Positions 1 to 8,176 of a DNA stretch of 64,000 nucleotides are shown here, piece by piece. The DNA comes from JBOGVZ01 sp050692985 (lineage in GTDB: Bacteria; Actinomycetota; UBA4738; CALAEC01): NCBI GenBank assembly GCA_050692985.1, contig JBOGVZ010000034.1, positions 11,165 to 75,164 on the forward strand, written 5' to 3'. The notes under the pieces were generated by a model that saw only the letters and a program-made list of their open reading frames with translations, was not told the DNA's origin and searched no databases. How positions within the stretch are numbered: position 1 is the stretch's first letter; every line of letters begins with the position of its first letter. The translations under genes were made by a program, and so were the position numbers.

Positions 1-143
1 GACGGCATGCAGGCCCAGTAGGCGCACAGGCCGCCCACCAGGTCCTGCTCCACCACCGCCACCCGGCCGCCGAGCTCGGTCGAGACCGAGGCGGCGGCCT
101 CGCCGGCGGCACCCGCCCCAACGACCACGACGTCGTAGCTCAT
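1..143 (-). CDS. FAD-dependent pyridine nucleotide-disulfide oxidoreductase, N-terminal fragment
   Basis: Only the first 47 codons lie in the window; the gene runs off the left edge on the minus strand. The start ATG (143-141) follows a GGAGGGAACG ribosome site. The protein opens with a beta strand and a dinucleotide-binding GAGAAG loop, the FAD-binding Rossmann signature. It continues to GGLCAYWACMPS, which matches the redox-active disulfide segment of the glutathione reductase / lipoamide dehydrogenase / mercuric reductase family, with the two cysteines spaced C-x4-C as expected. The substrate cannot be told from this fragment. The gene diverges from the MFS transporter to its right and shares its upstream region. 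Confidence 0.85.
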   Translation of the reverse strand, partial: MSYDVVVVGAGAAGEAAASVSTELGGRVAVVEQDLVGGLCAYWACMP

Positions 144-176
144 CGTTCCCTCCGATCGGTGGCAGACTTGGAATGC

Positions 177-182
177 TACACT
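177..182 (+). promoter_or_regulatory. -10 box upstream of the MFS gene
   Basis: TACACT lies about 55 nt before the proposed start at 238. The same hexamer precedes alaS at 13771. No convincing -35 was found. Confidence 0.4.
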
Positions 183-237
183 CCGGCGGCTTGCCGGCCG
201 GGGTAGCTGCTGTCGAGCGAGAGGAAGGGAGGCGACT

Positions 238-1974
238 CTGGGAGCTCCGACCGCCGAGACGGCGACGGGCGGGCTGTCCTCCTGGCAGCGGTGGACCATG
301 GTCGCCGTGGTCCTGGGGTCGGGGATCGTGTTCCTCGACACCTCGGTCGTCAACCTGGCGCTTCCCCGGATCGCCGAGGAGCTCCCCAGTCCATGGCTCG
401 GCCTGGCCAAGCTCGAGGCCCAGTCATACGTCGCCAATGGCTACTTCCTCACGCTGTCGGCGCTGCTGATCCTGGCCGGGGCGCTCACCGACTATCACGG
501 CCGCCGCAAGATGTTCGGGTTCGGCCTGGCCGGGTTCCTGGCAACCTCGATGCTGTGCGGCCTGGCCCCGAACATGGAGCTGTTGGTCGCGTTCCGCATC
601 CTCCAGGGTGCCACCGGAGCGCTGGTGGTCCCGGGTTCGCTGGCCATCATCACGGCGTCGTTCCGGGGAGAGCAGCAGGGGAGGGCGTTCGGGCTGTGGG
701 CCGGAGCCTCCGCGGCAACCACGATCCTGGGCCCGTTCGTGGGCGGCGTCCTGGTCAACGCGATCTCGTGGCGGGCGGCGTTCTTCATCAACGTGCCCTT
801 CCTGCTCGTTGCCCTGGGGGCGCTCCGGCGGGTTCCGGAGTCCCGGGATGAGGAATCCTCGGGCCGGTTCGACTGGCTGGGGTCGGTGGTCGTGGCCCTG
901 GCCGTGGGAGGCCTGGCATTCGGGACGATCCGCGGACAGCAGACCGGCTGGATGGGGGTGGAAGCGTACGTGGCCCTGGCGGTCGGGGCGGTGGCGCTGG
1001 TGGTGTTCCCGATCATGATGTCGCGGCGGAAGCACGCCCTGGTGCCGCCGTCGCTGTTCCGCTTCCGCAACTTCACCGTTACGAACATCTCGACGTTCGT
1101 GATCTACGGGGCCCTGTACGTGTTCCTCACGTTCCAGGGGCTGTTCCTGATCGGGACGCTTGGCTACAACGAGCCGGCCGCGGGGATCGCCGGCCTCCCC
1201 GCGGTGCTGTTCCTGGCGCTGTTCTCCACTCGGTTCGGGAGGCTCGCCGCCCGGTACGGGCCCCGGCTGTTCATGGCCGTCGGGCCGCTGGTGATGATGC
1301 TGGGCCTGCTGTATCTGGTGCGCTTCCCCGCCGACAGCCAGCCGTGGGTCTTGGGAACGGGAGGGGGCCAGTCCGTCCTTCCGCCGCCCGACTACTTCAT
1401 CGATCTTCTCCCTTCCCTGATCGTGTTCGGCCTGGGACTCATGGTGATGGTGGCGCCGCTCACCACCGCCCTGATGACGTCGGTTCCGGCGCAGAACTCC
1501 GGGGTGGCCTCCGCCGTCAACAACGCGATCTCCCGGGTGGGGTCCCCCCTGGTGACGGCGGTGATCTTCGTGGCGGTGGTGTCCAGCTTCTACGGGGCGA
1601 TCCAGGGCCGGGTTCCCGGCGTGGATACGTCCTCGCAGGCGTTCCGCCAGGAGGTGGCCCCGCTGAACCCTCCCGACGAGCGGGCCGAACCGGCGGTGGT
1701 GGAGGCGGCCCGGGAAGCTTCCACGGACTCGTTCCATCTGGCGGTGCTGGTGGCCGCCGGGCTCCTGCTGATCGGTGCCGCGGTGAATGCGTTCGGGATC
1801 AGCAACCGTCAGGCGCTGGAGGGGGTCGAACGCCTCCCCGTGGCGGAGCCGGGTCCGCCGGCGGGTGTGCCCGCCCGGGTGGACACGGTCCCCAAGGGGG
1901 TGCCCTGCCTGCCGGTCCCGTCCCCGACACCGATGCCGACCGATCCGCGGATGCACCCCGACGACACCTCCTGA
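238..1974 (+). CDS. MFS drug:H+ antiporter, DHA2 (EmrB/QacA-like) family
   Basis: Predicted 14-helix proton-driven exporter of the major facilitator superfamily. The first helix carries the DHA2 signature LDTSVVNLALPRI, followed by the helix 2-3 loop motif DYHGRRK typical of MFS. The hydrophilic tail of about 60 residues is rich in Pro and Val. The first ATG (298) falls inside helix 1 and would remove WQRW, the usual start of that helix. The frame stays open upstream, and a CTG at 238 sits 5 nt after a good GGAGG (228-232), giving 578 residues with a normal N terminus. I therefore chose CTG; this is an inference. Substrate is unknown. Confidence 0.85.
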   Translation: MGAPTAETATGGLSSWQRWTMVAVVLGSGIVFLDTSVVNLALPRIAEELPSPWLGLAKLEAQSYVANGYFLTLSALLILAGALTDYHGRRKMFGFGLAGFLATSMLCGLAPNMELLVAFRILQGATGALVVPGSLAIITASFRGEQQGRAFGLWAGASAATTILGPFVGGVLVNAISWRAAFFINVPFLLVALGALRRVPESRDEESSGRFDWLGSVVVALAVGGLAFGTIRGQQTGWMGVEAYVALAVGAVALVVFPIMMSRRKHALVPPSLFRFRNFTVTNISTFVIYGALYVFLTFQGLFLIGTLGYNEPAAGIAGLPAVLFLALFSTRFGRLAARYGPRLFMAVGPLVMMLGLLYLVRFPADSQPWVLGTGGGQSVLPPPDYFIDLLPSLIVFGLGLMVMVAPLTTALMTSVPAQNSGVASAVNNAISRVGSPLVTAVIFVAVVSSFYGAIQGRVPGVDTSSQAFRQEVAPLNPPDERAEPAVVEAAREASTDSFHLAVLVAAGLLLIGAAVNAFGISNRQALEGVERLPVAEPGPPAGVPARVDTVPKGVPCLPVPSPTPMPTDPRMHPDDTS

Positions 1975-1978
1975 GGCC

Positions 1979-2650
1979 GTGACCGAGGCGCCGGGCCCGG
2001 AGGAGGCCCTGGGTCTCCTCGACTGGAAGCGGCGGGTGTTCGCCCTCTACTCGGAGGTTCGAGAGGCCGCTGACCCCCGGGCCGCCTGGGAGCGGTGGCG
2101 TCGGGTGCGGGACGAGCTGATCGGGTCCCACCCCCAGTCTCCGATCACCGACCCGGAGGCCCGGGCCCGCTTCGGCGGCGCCCCGTACTTCGACTACGAC
2201 CCCACCTTCCGGGTCCCGGCCGCGGTGGTCCCCACCGAGCCGGAGCGCATCGTGATCCCCGCCAGCGCCGACGGGGAGTTCGCCTTCACGCGCATCGCCC
2301 GGGCCGTGTTCGATCTGGCCGGGGAGGAGTTCGCCCTGGGGCTGTACTGGCTGGAGGGGTACGGCGGCGGGCTGTTCCTGTCGTTCCGCGACGGGACCAG
2401 CGGCCGCGAGACCTACGGCGCCTGCCGGTACCTGCTCGACACCGTGAAGGGCGCCGACCTGGGGACGGAGGACGGGAGCCTGGTGCTGGACTTCAACTTC
2501 GCCTACAACCCATCGTGCTCCTACGACCCCCGGTGGGTTTGCCCGCTGGCCCCGCCCGACAACCGCCTCCCGGTGGCGGTGCGGGCGGGGGAGCGGTACG
2601 AACGCGCGGAGGGCCCGTCCGCGGGCGAGCCCTCCGCAGGCCCTCCCTGA
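1979..2650 (+). CDS. DUF1684 family protein
   Basis: A 223-residue soluble protein of the conserved DUF1684 family, whose function is not established. The family hallmark is near the C terminus: DFNFAYNPSCSYDPRWVCPL, then PPDNRLPVAVRAGE, with two conserved cysteines. No signal peptide or membrane segment is visible. The start is taken as GTG 1979, five bases after the MFS stop. An upstream ATG at 1787 in this frame lies within the transporter gene and is rejected. Close spacing suggests co-transcription with the transporter. It converges on the solute-binding protein gene, with only 3 nt between the two stops. Confidence 0.8.
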   Translation: MTEAPGPEEALGLLDWKRRVFALYSEVREAADPRAAWERWRRVRDELIGSHPQSPITDPEARARFGGAPYFDYDPTFRVPAAVVPTEPERIVIPASADGEFAFTRIARAVFDLAGEEFALGLYWLEGYGGGLFLSFRDGTSGRETYGACRYLLDTVKGADLGTEDGSLVLDFNFAYNPSCSYDPRWVCPLAPPDNRLPVAVRAGERYERAEGPSAGEPSAGPP

Positions 2651-2653
2651 CCC

Positions 2654-3568
2654 TTACAGGAGACCCTCGGCCGTCAGGTGCTCCTGGGCCACGGTGGCCG
2701 GGTCCTGGCCCTCGATCTCCACCTTGCCGTTCAGCTCGATCATCGTGTCGGTGTCGAGCTTGGCGCTGACCTCGCTGAGCAGGGATTCGATCTCGCCGGT
2801 GAACGCCTCGTCGTTCACGACCGGGGTGATGAGCTCGCTGTTCTGGAGGCCCTGGTCGTCCTCGAGGAGGACCCACCCCTTGTCGCCGATCACGCTGGAG
2901 GTCGAGAACAGCAGGGCCACGTCGATCTCGCCCTGGTCCAGCGCCTCCACGGTAAGCGGACCACCGACGTCCAGCGGCTTGAAGTCCTCGAACTCCACGC
3001 CGTACACGTCGCGCAGCCCCAGGATGCAGAACGGCCGGTCCGGGCACTCCGGTGGCCCCCCCAGCGTGAGCTGGCCGGCCACGGGGGCCAGGTCGCTCAC
3101 GGTCTGAAGGCCGTGCTGGTCCGCGGTGGCCTGGGTCACCACGAACGCGTTCGTGTCGTCCGCCTGCGATGACTCCAGGAGGGTCTGGCCACGCTGCTCC
3201 AGCAGCGGCTCCAGGGCGGCGCGAACCTCGGCCGGGTCACCCGAGGCCGTTGCGTCCGGATCCAGGAACAGCAGGAGCGAGCTGAGGTACTCCGGAGCCA
3301 CGTCGATCTGTCCGTCCTCGATGGCCGGCTGGAGCACCTCGCGGGACTCCAACGTCAGCTGCCGCTCCACCTCGAACCCGGCGTTCTCCAGGACCTGGGC
3401 GTACATCTCGGCGACGATCTGGTTCTCGGCGAATGCCACCGCGCCGACGGTCAACGTCGGCCTCACGTCGCCATCCCCGTCCCCACCCGGCCCTCCTCCA
3501 CACGCCGCCGCAACGAGCGCCAGCGCGAGGAGAGCCGCCCCGAAGACGGAACTGCGGAACTTCCGCAT
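2654..3568 (-). CDS. opuCC: Glycine betaine/choline-type ABC transporter substrate-binding lipoprotein
   Basis: Extracellular solute-binding lipoprotein of the quaternary-amine (OpuC/OsmF/ProX) type, 304 residues. The N terminus MRKFRSS is followed by a hydrophobic stretch and VAAACGGG, a lipoprotein signal with lipidated Cys. The mature domain begins TLTVGAVAFAENQIVAEMY, the usual first segment of this family. The start at 3568 has GGAGGG 7 nt upstream; an ATG at 3595 in frame would add nine residues ahead of a normal signal peptide and is less likely. It is the last gene of a four-gene minus-strand importer operon, 100 nt after the second permease gene. The substrate (betaine, choline or another compatible solute) is inferred from family. 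Confidence 0.88.
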   Translation of the reverse strand: MRKFRSSVFGAALLALALVAAACGGGPGGDGDGDVRPTLTVGAVAFAENQIVAEMYAQVLENAGFEVERQLTLESREVLQPAIEDGQIDVAPEYLSSLLLFLDPDATASGDPAEVRAALEPLLEQRGQTLLESSQADDTNAFVVTQATADQHGLQTVSDLAPVAGQLTLGGPPECPDRPFCILGLRDVYGVEFEDFKPLDVGGPLTVEALDQGEIDVALLFSTSSVIGDKGWVLLEDDQGLQNSELITPVVNDEAFTGEIESLLSEVSAKLDTDTMIELNGKVEIEGQDPATVAQEHLTAEGLL

Positions 3569-3668
3569 GGGTAATCCCTCCCCTCTCTCGGTCATGGGGC
3601 GTCTGCCCCTGGCAGATGGATGCTGCTGAGCAACCCTATATGCGACCCTCGGGAACCGCCAGATATTC

Positions 3669-4424
3669 CTAGGTGATGAGGTCGGCCGGCCTCGGAGCCT
3701 GCTCCAAACCCTCCAGCGGCTCGCGCCGCTCCCGGCCGCGAGAGCTGGTCCGGGGCGTCACGACCCGCTCAAGCCAGCCGAAGGCGAGCTCGGTGAGGAT
3801 GGCGAGCATCGCCACCAGGACGGCCCCGCCGAAGATCTGAGGGTTGTTCCGGGTGGCGAACCCGTCGACGATGTAGCGCCCCAGCCCTCCGCCGGCCACC
3901 ACCGCCCCCAGCGTCGCCGTGGCCACCACCTGCACGGCTGCCGTGCGCAGCCCGGCCACGATCAGGGGGGTGGCCAGCGGCAGCTCGATGCGCCTGAGCA
4001 CCTGCCCCTCGCTCATGCCCATCCCCCTGGCGGCCTCAAGCGTGTCGGGGTCGACGGCCTGGATCCCCACGTAGGTGTTCGTGAGGATCGGGGGGATGGC
4101 CAGCAGGATCAGCGCCAGCAGGATCGAGGGCCGGAGCGCCGCGGGCAGGTTCAGGCCCAGTGGGAACAACAGCACGAAGATGAACAGGAGGCCGAAGGTG
4201 GGGATGGCCCGGCCCAGGTTCGTCACCGAGACCACCAAGAACTCGGCTCGGCGGGTGTGCCCGATCCACAGCCCCAGCGGCAGGGCCACCAGGGCCGCCA
4301 CGGCCACGGCCAGCAGGGAGAGCTCGACGTGCTCCACGACCCGGTTCGGGATCCCCGCCGTGCCCGACCAGCGCCCCGGCTCCGTGAACCACTCCGCCAC
4401 CTGGGAGAGGAAGCCCGGCTCCAT
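3669..4424 (-). CDS. Quaternary-amine ABC transporter permease (second)
   Basis: Inner-membrane permease of the OpuC/ProW (BPD_transp_1) type, 251 residues. Five or six hydrophobic segments surround the cytoplasmic coupling loop EAARGMGMSEGQVLRRIELP, the EAA motif that docks on the ATPase. The start is the ATG at 4424, which shares its A with the TGA of the preceding permease (TGATG), so translation is probably coupled. The reading frame is open further upstream, but that part is an out-of-frame shadow of the first permease. It forms the channel with the product of 4424-5107. Confidence 0.9.
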   Translation of the reverse strand: MEPGFLSQVAEWFTEPGRWSGTAGIPNRVVEHVELSLLAVAVAALVALPLGLWIGHTRRAEFLVVSVTNLGRAIPTFGLLFIFVLLFPLGLNLPAALRPSILLALILLAIPPILTNTYVGIQAVDPDTLEAARGMGMSEGQVLRRIELPLATPLIVAGLRTAAVQVVATATLGAVVAGGGLGRYIVDGFATRNNPQIFGGAVLVAMLAILTELAFGWLERVVTPRTSSRGRERREPLEGLEQAPRPADLIT

Positions 4425-5107
4425 CAGGTCGCCGTTCTCGCGGCTCGGCGGCGAGACCAGGGCGTCAGCAGACGCTGGCCGACCAGCAGGAGCCCGTCGA
4501 AGGACATCGCCAGGGCCATCGACAGCCCCACGCCCAGGAGGATGGCGGTCTCCCGCGGGTACAGGTTCCGCCACCCGCCCAGGAACAACGCGCCCACGCC
4601 TCCCTTGCCGATGAGCGCGGTGACCGTCACCAGGCCGATCGTGGAGACGGTGGCGATGCGCAGCCCGGCCACGATGGCCGGCAGGGCCAGCGGGAGTTCC
4701 ACCCGAAGGAGGAGCTGCCGGTCGGTGAACCCCATGCCCCGGGCGGCCTCCCGGGCGTCGTCCGGCACCCCCCGAAGCCCGGCCACGGAGTTCCTGATGA
4801 GGATCAACAGCGTGTAGCCGACCAGGGCGATCTCCGCCGTGAGGGTGGTGAGCTTGGTGAACGGGACCAGGAACGCGAGGAGGGCTAGGCTGGGGATCGT
4901 GTACAGGGTGCCGGTCACCCACGTGACGGGCGGGTACGAGCGGGGATGCCGGTACGCGTAGACGGCGATGGGGAACGCGACCGCGAACCCGATCCCCACG
5001 GCTAGGAACGTCAGCGTCAGGTGCTCCACCAGCCGGTCGCCGATGAGGTCGAGGTTCCGCCCGAGCCACTCCCAATCGAAGAACGGCCGCTCCGCCTGGG
5101 CGATCAC
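4424..5107 (-). CDS. Quaternary-amine ABC transporter permease (first)
   Basis: Inner-membrane permease, 227 residues, paralogous to its downstream neighbour. The N terminus lies before a first membrane helix in HLTLTFLAVGIGFAVAFPIA. The EAA coupling loop reads EAARGMGFTDRQLLLRVELP. The start is GTG 5107, which overlaps the ATPase stop as GTGA. Upstream in-frame sequence is an out-of-frame reading of the ATPase gene. It works with the second permease, the CBS-containing ATPase and the lipoprotein receptor in osmolyte import. Confidence 0.9.
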   Translation of the reverse strand: MIAQAERPFFDWEWLGRNLDLIGDRLVEHLTLTFLAVGIGFAVAFPIAVYAYRHPRSYPPVTWVTGTLYTIPSLALLAFLVPFTKLTTLTAEIALVGYTLLILIRNSVAGLRGVPDDAREAARGMGFTDRQLLLRVELPLALPAIVAGLRIATVSTIGLVTVTALIGKGGVGALFLGGWRNLYPRETAILLGVGLSMALAMSFDGLLLVGQRLLTPWSRRRAARTAT

Positions 5108-6210
5108 GAGATGATCTCCCGGGAGATGCGCTCCATCGTCAGGATCCCCAGGTACCGCTGGCCTTCGCTGACCACCACGGCCACGTTCGTCCGAGAGGTG
5201 ACGATGGAGTCGAGCGCCTGCCGCAGCGAGCTGTCCGTGGTCACGTAGGCGCTGAACCTCCGGGGGCGGGCCTGGCCGGCGGTGGCCAGTCCCGCCAGGG
5301 ATCGCTCGTCCACCCACCCCAGCAGCTCGCCGTCGTCGATCACGCTCACCCACTCCGTGTCGAAGCGAGCCATGGCCCTCCGGGCCTCCTCCGCGGAGGC
5401 CAAAGGCGGGACCACCGGCCCCTCCTCGAGCTCGATGTCGGACACCCTGATCAGGGCCAGCCGCTTCAGCCCTCGTTCGACGCCCACGAAGGCCTCGACG
5501 AACTCGCCCGCCGGCTCCCGCAGGATCTGCTCGGGCGGGGCGAACTGCTCCACGATCCCGCCGATGTTGAGGATGGCGATGCGGTCGGCCATCTTGATTG
5601 CCTCGTCGATGTCGTGGGTGACGAACACGATGGTCTTGTGGATCCGCCGCTGGATCTCCAGGAACTGGTCCTGGAGCCGGGCCCGGACGATGGGGTCCAC
5701 GGCGGCGAAGGGCTCGTCCATCAGCATCACCGGCGGGTCGACCGCCAGGGCCCGGGCCACCCCCACCCGCTGCCGCTGGCCGCCGGACAGCTCGGCCGGG
5801 TAGCGGAGGAGGAGCTCCTCGTCTAGCGAGAAGATCTCGGCCAGCTCGCGGACCCGGCCGTCGATCCGCTCCCTCGGCCAGCCCTCCAGGTGCGGGACCG
5901 TGGCGATGTTGTCGAACACGGTCCGGTGGGGCATGAGGCCGATGCTCTGGATGACGTACCCGATCCCTCGTCGCAGCCGCACCGGATCCTGCCGCATGAC
6001 GTCTCGTCCCGCGACCTCGATCGAACCCGACGTGGGCTCGATCAGGCGGTTGATCATCTTCATGGTGGTGGTCTTCCCACACCCGGACGGACCCACCAGG
6101 ACCACGGTCTCACCCTCGCCGACGTCCAGGGACAGGTCCCGCATCGCGGGCTCCGTCGACCCCGGGAACCGCTTGGACACGTCCTGGAGCGAGATCATGG
6201 GATCAGGCAT
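5104..6210 (-). CDS. opuCA: ABC transporter ATPase with C-terminal CBS pair (OpuCA/ProV type)
   Basis: 368-residue ATPase energising compatible-solute import. Walker A GPSGCGKTT is at about residues 40-48, the Q-loop VIQ at 86-88, the signature LSGGQRQR at 141-148, Walker B VMLMDE at 161-166 and the switch His in VTHD at 199. Residues from about 255 onward form a pair of CBS motifs, which in OpuA/OpuC proteins sense ionic strength or nucleotides. It is the first gene of the operon. The start ATG at 6210 is preceded, 6 nt away, by a possible -10 box (CATACT) and has no Shine-Dalgarno, so the message may be leaderless. Confidence 0.92.
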   Translation of the reverse strand: MPDPMISLQDVSKRFPGSTEPAMRDLSLDVGEGETVVLVGPSGCGKTTTMKMINRLIEPTSGSIEVAGRDVMRQDPVRLRRGIGYVIQSIGLMPHRTVFDNIATVPHLEGWPRERIDGRVRELAEIFSLDEELLLRYPAELSGGQRQRVGVARALAVDPPVMLMDEPFAAVDPIVRARLQDQFLEIQRRIHKTIVFVTHDIDEAIKMADRIAILNIGGIVEQFAPPEQILREPAGEFVEAFVGVERGLKRLALIRVSDIELEEGPVVPPLASAEEARRAMARFDTEWVSVIDDGELLGWVDERSLAGLATAGQARPRRFSAYVTTDSSLRQALDSIVTSRTNVAVVVSEGQRYLGILTMERISREIIS

Positions 6211-6216
6211 GGCGCC

Positions 6217-6222
6217 AGTATG
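6217..6222 (-). promoter_or_regulatory. -10 box of the osmolyte importer operon
   Basis: CATACT on the minus strand ends 6 nt before the ATG at 6210. The CACT/TACTggcg context recurs before rarA and alaS. Implied leaderless transcript. Confidence 0.35.
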
Positions 6223-6277
6223 GTCGGTGGGCGGCCTCTCAGGGATGCGAACGTCGGGAGGGGGGCGGCCATTCCTT

Positions 6278-6283
6278 TACGAT
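6278..6283 (+). promoter_or_regulatory. -10 box, leaderless promoter of the MBL hydrolase-hisS-aspS operon
   Basis: TACGAT followed by a 7-nt spacer and ATG 6291, with no ribosome site between. Confidence 0.45.
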
Positions 6284-6290
6284 TGGCGGG

Positions 6291-6923
6291 ATGTTCCTGG
6301 ACGTCTTCGCCGACAACCCCTACGCCACGAACTGCTGGGCCGTCTCCGCGGACGGCTCGGATGAGGCCGTGGTGGTCGATCCGGGGTTCGAGCCGGACCG
6401 GGTACGGGCCATGGTGGAGGGCGCCGGCCGGCGGCTGGTGGCCGTGCTGGCCACCCACGGCCACGTCGACCACATCGCCGCGGTCCCCCAGGTGGCCTCC
6501 GGAGTCCCGCTGATCATCCACGAGGCCGACGAGCTGGCCCTCACCGACCAGCGGGCCTGGGGAGCGGGCATGCCCATCGAGGCCGACCTGCGGCCCGATG
6601 AGGTCCGCACCGTGACCGACGGGGAGATCCTGGAGTTCGCCGGGTTCCGCATCGAGATCATGCACACCCCGGGCCACACCCCGGGGCACGTGTGCTACGT
6701 GACCGACGGGTTCCTGTTCGCCGGGGACCTGGTGTTCCGGGGCAGCATCGGCCGGCACGACTTCCCCAACTCCAACGAGGCGGACATGATGGCCAGCCTG
6801 CGCCGGTTCCTGGAGCTCCCGGACCGCATGGTGGTCTACCCGGGCCACGGTCCCGAGACCACGGTCGGGTTCGAGCGGGTGGCCAACGAGTGGCTGGTGT
6901 CGCTGGCCGGGGCCCGGGAGTGA
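6291..6923 (+). CDS. Metallo-beta-lactamase-fold hydrolase (glyoxalase II-like)
   Basis: 210-residue metal hydrolase of the glyoxalase II-like branch of the MBL fold. The metal motif THGHVDH spans residues 55-61 (His56, His58, Asp60, His61). Further ligands are seen in HTPGHTPGH, FAGD and YPGHG. An MBL hydrolase directly upstream of hisS is a conserved actinobacterial arrangement. The true substrate is unknown: glyoxalase II proper is longer and carries a C-terminal substrate domain that is missing here. The stop overlaps the hisS GTG by 4 nt (GTGA). Confidence 0.88.
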   Translation: MFLDVFADNPYATNCWAVSADGSDEAVVVDPGFEPDRVRAMVEGAGRRLVAVLATHGHVDHIAAVPQVASGVPLIIHEADELALTDQRAWGAGMPIEADLRPDEVRTVTDGEILEFAGFRIEIMHTPGHTPGHVCYVTDGFLFAGDLVFRGSIGRHDFPNSNEADMMASLRRFLELPDRMVVYPGHGPETTVGFERVANEWLVSLAGARE

Positions 6924-8176
6924 CCGAGTTCTCACCGCCGCGGGGGACCCAGGACGTGCTGCCCCCCACCTCCGAGGACATCGAAGCCCTGGCACAGAAG
7001 GCGGTTCGGCTGGCCAAGACGTTCGGGTTCCGGCCGGTGGAGACCCCGGCGTTCGAGCACACCGAGCTGTTCGTCCGCGGGGTCGGCGAGACCACCGACA
7101 TCGTCACCAAGGAGATGTACACGTTCGAGGGCAAGGGCGGCCGCAGCCTGACCCTTCGCCCGGAGGGAACGGCCCCGGTGATGCGTGCGTACCTCGGCCA
7201 CCGGCAGGAGCTTCCCACGCCGTTCAAGGCCTACTACGTGGTTCCCATGTTCCGCCACGAACGCCCCCAGTCGGGGAGGATGCGCCAGCACACCCAGTTC
7301 GGGGTGGAGGTCATCGGCACCGCGTCCCCCCTGGCGGACGTGGAGGTCATCGCCATCGGCCGTCGGTTCCTGTCCTCCGACGGGTTGTCCCGGTTCTCCC
7401 TCCACCTCAACAGCATCGGGGACGAGAACTGCCGGCCGGGGTACCGGCAGGCCCTGGTGACGTTCCTGGAGGAGCGGGAGGACCGGCTGGGCAAGGAGTG
7501 CCGCGAGCGGATGCGCACGAACCCCCTCCGGGTCCTGGACTGCAAGGAGGAGGGGTGCCGCCAGGCCACCGCCGACGCTCCCCGGATGGTCGACTTCCTC
7601 GACCCGGCCTGCCGGGAGCACTTCGAGGCGGTGCAGGTGGGACTGGCCGAGGAGGGGATCGACTTCGAGATCGACCACCGCCTGGTGCGGGGCCTCGACT
7701 ACTACACGCGGACGGCATTCGAGTTCGTCAGCGAGGTGCTGGGGCCGACCCAGTCCACGCTGTGCGGCGGGGGGCGCTACGACGGCCTGGCCGAGGCGCT
7801 GGGCGGCGAGCCCACCCCTGGCATCGGCTTCGGCCTGGGGCTGGAGCGCCTGCTGCTGGCTCGCCAGCGCGAGGACCTGGCCCCGGTGGCAGGGCCCCGG
7901 CGGCGGGTGTTCGTGGTGGCCATGGGGGAGGAGGCTCGCAAGGAGGCCCGGACCCTGGTGCGCACGTTGCGGGACGAGGCCATCCCCGCCGAGGCCTCGC
8001 TGGAGGATCGCCCCCTGAAGGCCCAGCTGAAGATGGCCGACCGGTCCGGGGCGCCTTACGCCGCCATCCTCGGCGAGCAGGAGCTCCAGGACGGCGTGGT
8101 CACGGTTCGGCGGATGTCCGACGGGCAGCAGGAGCAGGTCAAGCTGACCGAGGTGGTGGCGTGGCTCTCCCGATGA
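6920..8176 (+). CDS. hisS: Histidyl-tRNA synthetase
   Basis: Class II synthetase charging tRNA-His, 418 residues, normal length. Visible motifs are GTQDVLPP near the start, motif 2 in TLRPEGTAPVMRAYL with the following MFRHERPQSGRMRQHTQFG, the histidine-specific LVRGLDYYTRTAFEF, and motif 3 GIGFGLGLERL. The C-terminal 90 residues form the anticodon-binding domain. The start is GTG 6920, overlapping the MBL stop; the frame runs further upstream only as an out-of-frame reading of that gene. The stop overlaps the aspS ATG (ATGA). Confidence 0.97.
   Translation: MTEFSPPRGTQDVLPPTSEDIEALAQKAVRLAKTFGFRPVETPAFEHTELFVRGVGETTDIVTKEMYTFEGKGGRSLTLRPEGTAPVMRAYLGHRQELPTPFKAYYVVPMFRHERPQSGRMRQHTQFGVEVIGTASPLADVEVIAIGRRFLSSDGLSRFSLHLNSIGDENCRPGYRQALVTFLEEREDRLGKECRERMRTNPLRVLDCKEEGCRQATADAPRMVDFLDPACREHFEAVQVGLAEEGIDFEIDHRLVRGLDYYTRTAFEFVSEVLGPTQSTLCGGGRYDGLAEALGGEPTPGIGFGLGLERLLLARQREDLAPVAGPRRRVFVVAMGEEARKEARTLVRTLRDEAIPAEASLEDRPLKAQLKMADRSGAPYAAILGEQELQDGVVTVRRMSDGQQEQVKLTEVVAWLSR

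Noticed and set aside
424..1956. 510-codon minus-strand ORF opposite the MFS gene
   Set aside because: Arg/His/Gly/Pro-rich translation without hydrophobic core; an antisense shadow produced by high GC third positions.
1787..1978. Start of the DUF1684 gene at 1787
   Set aside because: It would overlap the transporter by almost 190 nt and adds basic, non-conserved sequence.
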